The notes beneath the pieces are model-generated. The model was not told the DNA's origin. It was given only the letters and a program-made list of their open reading frames with translations, and made no database searches. Shown piece after piece: positions 59,401 to 64,000 of a stretch of DNA of 64,000 bases. Position 1 is the first letter of the stretch; each line of letters starts with the position of its first letter. Origin of the DNA: Micromonospora sp. WMMD961 (GTDB taxonomy: Bacteria > Actinomycetota > Actinomycetes > Mycobacteriales > Micromonosporaceae); NCBI RefSeq assembly GCF_029626145.1, contig NZ_JARUBJ010000002.1:5677501-5741500 (forward strand), read 5' to 3'. Made by a program: the position numbers and the translations under genes.

Positions 59401-59527
59401 GGCGTACCGGCGCTACGTGGAGGCGATGTCCTCGATCGGCGTACCGGCCCAGGCGCGAGGCGAGCTGTGCGGTGCCGCGCCCGCCGACCCGACCTCGGCG
59501 ACCACCGTGCCGTCGGTTGTGCTCTGA
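56429..59527 (+). CDS. SARP-type regulator with N-terminal STAND ATPase, TPR and C-terminal winged helix/BTAD
   Basis: 1032 residues from ATG 56429 (ribosome site weak, start uncertain). N-terminal NTPase with Walker A AAAGYGKT (18-25) and Walker B WLILDDV. Helical TPR-like repeats occupy about 280-740 (LYGEALQMRGDFDAALAVYAAL, ALALCNEGSAYFHLGQLAEAIECYERAV). Only at about 775-860 does the SARP/OmpR-type winged helix appear (TVRTLGRFEVYVDGSQVLATAWQSRKARDLLRILASRRGRAVPREQLGEMLWP), followed by a bacterial transcriptional activation domain ending in EPYDEGVHGEFVRTLTAAGRHGEAAQAYRRY. AfsR-type proteins carry these domains in the opposite order. It probably senses a ligand or partner through the STAND module. 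Confidence 0.87.
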   Translation: MSAPTDREWSRRWTVVVAAAGYGKTFAVRRWLGDRPVRWCDGPEVAALATAGPEWLTALGTRSVIDLPADEPSWLILDDVPRLSRRRLQALLDTLEQLPPQLRVVLVTRHPPPLPQRQSGLLAEHGPTDLRLSPDQVACVLAADHGLTDAALAIRIHAATGGWPALVTLAARAAAAAGTDWDDPAEPGSPLESYLVREVFAELPPEVHRLLRDAAHLDPIHPDLTGFLGHRHGVHRLDQLARTGIVVPVTAGGQAYRMVPVVASVARRHLSLDPAATEHLHARAAAWYAEHGHLVPALRSYRKSGVAEAAALVLAGHGAELIASGGAEAVVDAYQALPEDARSDGLRLLYGEALQMRGDFDAALAVYAALDDRQKALPAGLAWRYGLVHYLRGEPQAALEVFQRAALDPHPSTDNARLLAWTASAQWTTGNAEACRHNAEHALAAATAVGGDAALAAAHTALALDAKLRGDRPAADEHHEKALRAAEAARDTIQVTRIRANRASALVGEGQYLEALTEVRPAVEVAQTNGHAAMLALALCNEGSAYFHLGQLAEAIECYERAVPLLQRMGSRKVAYPLVEIGDVHALRGRTTLARAAYEEALRASEPVNDHQIQVPALAGLARVLAAEDGATAFALAQRAVELERGPDSATARLALGWVALEMGDHERAAEVALMASSAARLHRDRAALAEALELRGAAAVDADDTRQAWREAAATLRDIKSAVAADRLAVLLSRLPGADPQERVNAQLAAERLTGAGVPPPTLSRQGTCRVAQVTVRTLGRFEVYVDGSQVLATAWQSRKARDLLRILASRRGRAVPREQLGEMLWPAQAPERVSHRLSVALSTLRGVLDPERRTTTDHFIIAAHPSLALDVDHVELDVEEFLTEAAHGLRLAEQGEIDDARATLLLAEQRYRGDFLEDEPYDDWSRPTREEARRVYLRVVRKLASLAHSVDETVRHLGRALELEPYDEGVHGEFVRTLTAAGRHGEAAQAYRRYVEAMSSIGVPAQARGELCGAAPADPTSATTVPSVVL

Positions 59528-59552
59528 CCTTCGGGCACGCCAGGGATGGTGG

Positions 59553-61352
59553 CTACTCTGCCGGGACGCCGGCCGGCGTCCACAGCCGGTGCGCGGCACT
59601 CGTGCCGGGGAAGAGCAGATCGATGAAGCGCTCCGCGGTCGGCTGCGGCTCGTGGTTGGCCAGTCCTGGGCGCTCGTTCGCCTCGATGAACACGTGCTCC
59701 GGCTGATCGCAGGAGCGGACGAGGAGATCCAGGCCGGTGACCGGGATCCCCAGAGCCCGGCTGGCGGTGACACATGCCGCGGCGATCCCCGGATGCAGCC
59801 GAGACGTGACGTCGTGGATGGTGCCACCGGTGTGCAGGTTCGCGGTCCGACGCACGGCGAGTACCGCGCCCTCGGGCAACACGTCGTCCATCGCGAACCC
59901 GGCCTCCCGGACGGTCTCCCGGGTGAGGTCGTCCGTCGGGATCCGCGACTCGCCTCCGGTGGCGGCGGCCCGCCGCTGACTCTGCCGCTCGATCAACTCG
60001 GTGATCGAGCGCCGTCCGTCGCCAAGGACCGACGCCGGCCGACGAATCGCGGCCGCGACAACCTCGTGGTCGATGAGGAGTACCCGGAGGTCCTCCCCGC
60101 GGCACATCTCCTCGATCAACACATCGGCGCAGTACCGGCGGGCCAGCGCGACCGCCGTCGCCAACGAATCGGGCGCGCTCACCCCCACGGTGATCCCGGC
60201 GCCCTGCTCGCCCCGGGCCGGTTTGACCACCACCGAGCCGACCGACGACATGAAGGCGGCGTCATCGTCGTCACCCGTCGCGGTGCGGCCGCGGGGAACC
60301 GTCAGGCCGGCGTCCTCGAACACCCGCCGGGTGACCCGCTTGTCGTCGCAGCGGCTCATCGCGATGGCGGAGGTCAGTTCCGACAGCGACTCACGGGTCA
60401 GGACGGTACGCCCGCCGTTGGACAGCCGAAGCTCGGCCCAGGCGGGATCGGTGACCTCCACCCGGATGCCACGGCGCATGGCCTCGTCCGCGATGATCCT
60501 GGCGTACGGGTTCAGTTCGTCGTAGCCGTCCGGCATCTTGGGCAGGAAGAGGCGCTGGTTGATGGGGTTCTTGCGCTTCACGCACAGGGTGGGTGTGCGC
60601 TCGAATCCGAGCCGTTCGTACAGCCGGATCGCGCCCTCGTTCTCGGCCAGCACCGACAGGTCCACGAAGCGCCGGCCGCGTTCGGCGAGCCGGGCGGCCA
60701 ATTCCAGCAGCAGGGTCTTCCCGGTCCCCGGTGGCGCGTTGTTCGGGTCGACCGTGAGACACCACAGGCTGGAGCCGCTCTCCGGGTCGTCGAACACCGC
60801 GACGTGGTCGACGCCGGTGATCGTGCCGACGATCTCACCGGTTCGAGACTCGGCGACCAGGTGGAGGAAGTGTTTCGTCGCGCTGTTCGCGACGAGAACG
60901 TCCACCGGTGCGGTCAGCATCCCGTTGCGGGCATAGATGCGGTTGACCGCGTGACCGTCGGCGTCGTCCCGCAGTTCCCGGATACGTAGCCCCGCTGCGG
61001 CGTCGGCATCCTGCTGAACGTTGGCCAGGTCCAGCCGGTAGGTCAGCGAGGGGTCGATGAACAGCTCGTCCGGCAGCCGGGACACCAGCACGTGCGGGTC
61101 CCGCAGATAGATGCAGATGTCCCGGGACCCGGCCGCTTCGGAGCGCAGCACGTCCGCGACGTCGGACGGGTGGGCGAAGGTCTGACCGAACACCAACCGG
61201 CCCCATCCGCAGTCGAGCACCACGTCCGTGCCATCACCCGGCGGGTCGTCGAAAGGGCCGGGCAGGACCGGGTCGCCTCCGGCACCGACCCGCTCGCGTC
61301 GCCCGGGTGGCGTCCTCGGATCGGAGACCTTCGTGCCGTCAGTCGATTCCAT
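59553..61352 (-). CDS. ngg: N-acetylglutaminylglutamine synthetase (GNAT/ATP-grasp fusion)
   Basis: 599 residues. About 115-275 is a GNAT domain (LRIRELRDDADGHAVNRIYARNGMLTAP, LWCLTVDPNNAPPGTGKTLLLELAARLAERGRRFVDLSVLAENEGAIRLYERLGF). About 285-590 is an ATP-grasp ligase (SVGSVVVKPARGEQGAGITVGV, VLIEEMCRGEDLRVLLIDHEVVAAAIRRPASVLGDG, FIEANERPGLANHEPQP). This two-domain order is that of Ngg enzymes, which acetylate glutamine and ligate it to a second glutamine on the route to the osmolyte NAGGN. It starts inside the 3' end of asnO (overlap of 14 bases). No third NAGGN gene (M42-type peptidase) is seen in the window. Confidence 0.9.
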   Translation of the reverse strand: MESTDGTKVSDPRTPPGRRERVGAGGDPVLPGPFDDPPGDGTDVVLDCGWGRLVFGQTFAHPSDVADVLRSEAAGSRDICIYLRDPHVLVSRLPDELFIDPSLTYRLDLANVQQDADAAAGLRIRELRDDADGHAVNRIYARNGMLTAPVDVLVANSATKHFLHLVAESRTGEIVGTITGVDHVAVFDDPESGSSLWCLTVDPNNAPPGTGKTLLLELAARLAERGRRFVDLSVLAENEGAIRLYERLGFERTPTLCVKRKNPINQRLFLPKMPDGYDELNPYARIIADEAMRRGIRVEVTDPAWAELRLSNGGRTVLTRESLSELTSAIAMSRCDDKRVTRRVFEDAGLTVPRGRTATGDDDDAAFMSSVGSVVVKPARGEQGAGITVGVSAPDSLATAVALARRYCADVLIEEMCRGEDLRVLLIDHEVVAAAIRRPASVLGDGRRSITELIERQSQRRAAATGGESRIPTDDLTRETVREAGFAMDDVLPEGAVLAVRRTANLHTGGTIHDVTSRLHPGIAAACVTASRALGIPVTGLDLLVRSCDQPEHVFIEANERPGLANHEPQPTAERFIDLLFPGTSAAHRLWTPAGVPAE

Positions 61353-63123
61353 GACTCTGTAACCACATCTCCAGAAGTCCGAGCTGCCAGAGCTTGTTGC
61401 CGTGCAGCGGGGTGAGCTCGGCGTTCGGATTCGTCAGCAACGTCTCGACGTAATCGGCGCGGAACAGGTTCCGCCGTTGGGCCTCGGGCGCGTACAACGC
61501 GTCGCGTACGCGGTCCAACAGCTTTCCCTCAAGGTGGGTCAGCCCCGGCACGGGGAAGTAGCCCTTGGGCCGGTCGATCACCTCCCTGGGAAGCACCCGT
61601 CGGCCGATCTCCTTGAGTACGCCCTTGCCGCCCTGGGCGAGCTTCAGCGCCGGCGGGCAGGTCGCGGCCAACTCGACGAACTCATGGTCGAGGAAGGGCA
61701 CCCGGGCCTCCAGGCCGTGCGCCATCGTCATGTTGTCGACCCGTTTCACCGGGTCGTCGACGAGCATCACGGTCGTGTCGATCCGCAGTCCGGCGTCCAC
61801 CGCCGTCTCCGCGCCGGCCCGACCCAGGTGCGCCGCCACGAACTCCCGGACCGGGTCCCCGGCGGGCAGGTACTCAGGATTCAGCACCTCCGCCAGCCCG
61901 GCGGCGTCCCGGTCGAAGAACGCCTCCGCGTAGGTGCCCAGTTCCCGCCCACGGTCCACCTGGGCCAGCGGCGGATACCAGTGATAGCCGCCGAGGATCT
62001 CGTCCGCGCCCTGACCGGACTGCACGACCTTGACGTGCCGCGCCACGACCTCACTCAACAGGTAGAACGCCACGCAGTCGTGACTGACCATGGGTTCGGA
62101 CATGGCGGCGACGGCGGCTTCCAGCGGAGCCACCAGATCCGCGGCGGCCACTTCGACCCGATGGTGGTCCGTGCCGAAGGTGCCGGCGACCATGTCGGAG
62201 TAGACGAACTCGTTGCCGGCGCGGCCACCGACCGCATCGAAACCAATGGAGTACGTCGACAGCCCGCGCTGCCCCTCGTCGGCGAGCAGGGCCACCACCA
62301 GGCTGGAGTCCAGCCCGCCGGAGAGCAGGACGCCGACCGGAACGTCCGCCACCATTCGGCGCCGGACCGCGACGGTGAGCGACTCCAGCAGCGCGTCCTG
62401 CCAGTCCCGCTCCGACCAGTCGGCCCGGCCAGGATCCCGGGTGAACGACGGCTCCCAGTAGACGCGGTCGCGGACCCGCCCGTCCGGCTCGTAGGTGCGT
62501 ACGGTGGCCGGCGGGAGCTTGCTCACCCCGCGCAGGATGGTGCGTGGCGCGGGCACGATGCTGTGCAGGCTCAGGAAGTGGCTGAGCGCGACGGGGTCGA
62601 TGGAGGTGTCCACGCCACCGCCGGCCAGCAGTGCCGGGAGTGTGCTGGCGAACCGCACCACGCCCGGGCTTTCGGCCAGGTAGAGCGGTTTGATCCCCAG
62701 CCGGTCGCGGGCCAGCACCAGCCGACCGGTGTCCCGCTCGGTGATGGCAACGGCGAACATACCGATCAGATGGTCGACGAAGTCGGTGCCCCACTCGGCG
62801 TACGCCTTGACGACGACCTCGGTGTCCCCGGCGGAGAAGAACCGGTGACCCCGCGCCTCCAGTTCCGCTCTCAGTGCGCGGTAGTTGTAGATGCACCCGT
62901 TGAACACGCCTGCCAAGCCGGCGGCCGGGTCCACGAGAGGCTGACCGCTGGCAGCGGACAGGTCGATGATTTCCAGCCGGCGGTGGGCGAGTGCGGTGCA
63001 CCCGTGCGACCACGACCCGGCATCGTCGGGGCCACGAACGCTCATCGCCGCCGCCATGCGTTCGACGGTGGCGACGTCGGCGCGGGCGCCGTCGCGGCGA
63101 AGCTCTCCGCTCAGTCCACACAT
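61339..63123 (-). CDS. asnO: N-acetylglutaminylglutamine amidotransferase (asparagine synthase-like)
   Basis: 594 residues from ATG 63123 with a GGGAGG upstream. Class II glutamine amidotransferase domain starting with nucleophile Cys2 (MCGLSGELRRDG), RGPDDAGSW and FNGCIYNYRALR, then the asparagine-synthase ATP-binding domain with LLSGGLDSSLVVALLAD and VVQSGQGADEILGGY. In NAGGN producers this enzyme amidates the C-terminus of N-acetylglutaminylglutamine. Pairing with the overlapping ngg gene distinguishes it from ordinary AsnB. It would support osmoprotection. Repeated CAAATC-type motifs upstream suggest regulation. Confidence 0.92.
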   Translation of the reverse strand: MCGLSGELRRDGARADVATVERMAAAMSVRGPDDAGSWSHGCTALAHRRLEIIDLSAASGQPLVDPAAGLAGVFNGCIYNYRALRAELEARGHRFFSAGDTEVVVKAYAEWGTDFVDHLIGMFAVAITERDTGRLVLARDRLGIKPLYLAESPGVVRFASTLPALLAGGGVDTSIDPVALSHFLSLHSIVPAPRTILRGVSKLPPATVRTYEPDGRVRDRVYWEPSFTRDPGRADWSERDWQDALLESLTVAVRRRMVADVPVGVLLSGGLDSSLVVALLADEGQRGLSTYSIGFDAVGGRAGNEFVYSDMVAGTFGTDHHRVEVAAADLVAPLEAAVAAMSEPMVSHDCVAFYLLSEVVARHVKVVQSGQGADEILGGYHWYPPLAQVDRGRELGTYAEAFFDRDAAGLAEVLNPEYLPAGDPVREFVAAHLGRAGAETAVDAGLRIDTTVMLVDDPVKRVDNMTMAHGLEARVPFLDHEFVELAATCPPALKLAQGGKGVLKEIGRRVLPREVIDRPKGYFPVPGLTHLEGKLLDRVRDALYAPEAQRRNLFRADYVETLLTNPNAELTPLHGNKLWQLGLLEMWLQSHGID

Positions 63124-63499
63124 GTGAAGCGGTCCTCCCGAACCCGCCCGCCGGGGGTTCCCGGCCCGCCGCTCTCGCTGCTGCCTCTGAGCGTCCGCAT
63201 CCGCCAACCCCCGAGAACGATTGATTTGGTCCCGACATGAACTCCTGCTCGGCCACCAAATCTTGACGAGATATATGGCGGAGCTACCGCAGGACCATGA
63301 CAAATCAATGACACCGCAGGCGCGCCGGATGTAGTCGGCTGTCGCAGCGCCACCGCCTGTTCACCGAGCGTGCGTGCGTGCGGTGAAGTCGAGCCATCTC
63401 GAGGAGCGCCTCAATCACCAGACAGAGCTGCCCGGGCGCCGGGCGGCGGGCTGCCGATCGCGTCCACCGACACCGCGCCCTTGCCGGAAAGATCGCGGT
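63124..63499. other. Upstream region of the NAGGN operon
   Basis: 376 bases with no supported gene between asnO and the NAD(P)-binding gene. It has a lower-GC stretch (63215-63310) with the CAAATCAA-type repeats and an ATATAT at about 63271-63276 that could be part of the leftward asnO promoter. The portion from 63311 to 63499 shows nothing clear. Confidence 0.55.
63221..63308 (-). promoter_or_regulatory. Three related CAAATC motifs upstream of asnO
   Basis: TTGATTTGGT (63221-63230), ACCAAATC (63255-63262) and CAAATCAA (63301-63308). The first and second form a perfect 8-bp inverted repeat (GATTTGGT/ACCAAATC), and the first and third an 8-bp one (TTGATTTG/CAAATCAA). Spacing of about 32 and 46 bases suggests multiple regulator half-sites. 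Confidence 0.55.
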
Positions 63500-64000
63500 T
63501 CAGTACCCCAGGTTGAGGTGGGCCCGGCGGTGCTCGCCCTTCTCGATCAGGTCGACGAACCCGAGCGCGTAGTCCGGGCCGGAGATCGCTCCGCCGTCCC
63601 CGGGCTGAACGGCGACGTCGTCACCGACCCGGTAGGTGCCCAGCCGCTCTCCGGGCACGTGCGCACCGAACCTGCCCGCCGGGCTCACGAACACCCAGTC
63701 GAGCGTCTCTGGCGTGGCCGGGAGATCGTCGGTGACCAGCGCCGCCACGGTGACGAGTTCGTCGTGGTACGCGGCGGGGGCGTGACTCAGGTCCGCGACG
63801 TAGCGGGGCGCTCCCGAGGCGGGGCGCAGCGACGAGAAGCCGCCGACGACGTACAGCGGAATCCTCTCGGCGTCGGCGAGACGAGTGATCATGGCATACA
63901 CGTCCCGGAAGGAGCCCGCCAACGAACCACGCGGTGCGAGCGCGCCGACCACGACGTCGGCGCCCGAGATCACCGAACTCAGCGCTGCCTCGTCGGTGAC
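63500..64000 (-). CDS. NAD(P)-binding (NmrA/SDR-like) protein, 5' end outside window
   Basis: Partial; coding continues beyond the right edge, since the frame is open to base 64000 and reads VTDEAALSSVISGADVVVGALAPRG, an internal portion of an atypical short-chain dehydrogenase. PLYVVGGFSSLRPASGAPRYVADL and WVFVSPAGRFGAHVPGERLGTYRVG, then ISGPDYALGFVDLIEKGEHRRAHLNLGY at the C-terminus match NAD(P)H-binding NmrA-like oxidoreductases. The dinucleotide-binding GxxGxxG loop is expected upstream of the window end. Function likely redox-sensing or small-molecule reduction. Confidence 0.85.
   Translation of the reverse strand, partial: VTDEAALSSVISGADVVVGALAPRGSLAGSFRDVYAMITRLADAERIPLYVVGGFSSLRPASGAPRYVADLSHAPAAYHDELVTVAALVTDDLPATPETLDWVFVSPAGRFGAHVPGERLGTYRVGDDVAVQPGDGGAISGPDYALGFVDLIEKGEHRRAHLNLGY

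Noticed and set aside
61339..63123. asnO as ordinary asparagine synthetase AsnB
   Set aside because: The overlapping GNAT/ATP-grasp gene is the diagnostic partner of NAGGN amidotransferase.
1..64000. tRNA, rRNA, CRISPR arrays and transposases
   Set aside because: Looked for T-loop-type sequences, regularly spaced direct repeats and transposase motifs; none convincing. A covariance search would be decisive for tRNAs.

Overview
The window is chromosomal DNA of a very GC-rich actinomycete, most likely a Micromonosporaceae member (Micromonospora-like). This is inferred from third-position GC bias, the many GTG and TTG starts, ATGA/GTGA gene overlaps, a DUF3145 gene, an F420-dependent luciferase-like oxidoreductase, HelR, SARP and MalT-type regulators, and a c-di-AMP (ydaO-type) riboswitch ahead of a cell-wall hydrolase. 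I saw no phage, insertion sequence, CRISPR array, rRNA or tRNA. Gene density is high and most intergenic gaps are short.

Region 1-12 kb: 3'-truncated GH3 lipoprotein, DUF3145, a small conserved protein with a strong terminator, beta-carbonic anhydrase, alpha/beta hydrolase, HelR (RNA polymerase recycling), CDF metal exporter, riboswitch-controlled secreted hydrolase, DUF2269 membrane protein, SRPBCC protein, PfkB kinase overlapping surE, and a STAS anti-anti-sigma factor. Region 12-24 kb: a 47-residue Asp-rich lipoprotein too short for routine gene calling, a one-TM protein, a triple-BON protein, an overlapping peroxiredoxin/DsbA-like pair, a 959-residue MalT-like regulator, a small protein overlapping a zinc-dehydrogenase-like protein, a saccharopine-dehydrogenase-like protein, a MerR/sliding-clamp fusion, and serS. 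A 31-bp motif with only three mismatches lies about 80 bp upstream of both the BON gene and the dehydrogenase operon.

Region 24-43 kb: Tat-exported discoidin protein with a perfect LacI-type operator; a minus-strand redox cluster (ferric-reductase-like membrane protein, NuoF-like flavo/FeS protein, TlpA-like lipoprotein, CcdA); secreted GH13 amylase with a near-consensus promoter and TTGCAA-type repeats; L,D-transpeptidase; a four-gene ABC exporter/two-component operon; a possible polysaccharide locus (CBM3/GH16-like protein divergent from a GT2 synthase and a small membrane protein); and a site-2 protease with CBS domains. Region 43-56 kb: alditol oxidase, PH/DivIVA-like membrane protein, Ca-binding-repeat protein, LLM oxidoreductase, ArsR/SRPBCC pair, Ig-like plus glycosidase-like pair, methyltransferase, GNAT, a frameshifted epoxide hydrolase, an ECF41 sigma factor with its oxidoreductase partner, and a DGPF/YCII protein. 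Region 56-64 kb: a SARP regulator with inverted domain order, the N-acetylglutaminylglutamine amide (NAGGN) osmolyte genes ngg and asnO with repeat motifs upstream, and a truncated NAD(P)-binding protein.

Two dispersed hairpin families recur between genes, several of them between convergent genes. The strongest leads for something new are the shared 31-bp motif, the four-gene redox cluster, the MerR-clamp fusion, the CBM3/GT2 locus and the reversed SARP. None of the functional links has been tested; all assignments come from reading sequence and recalled family knowledge.
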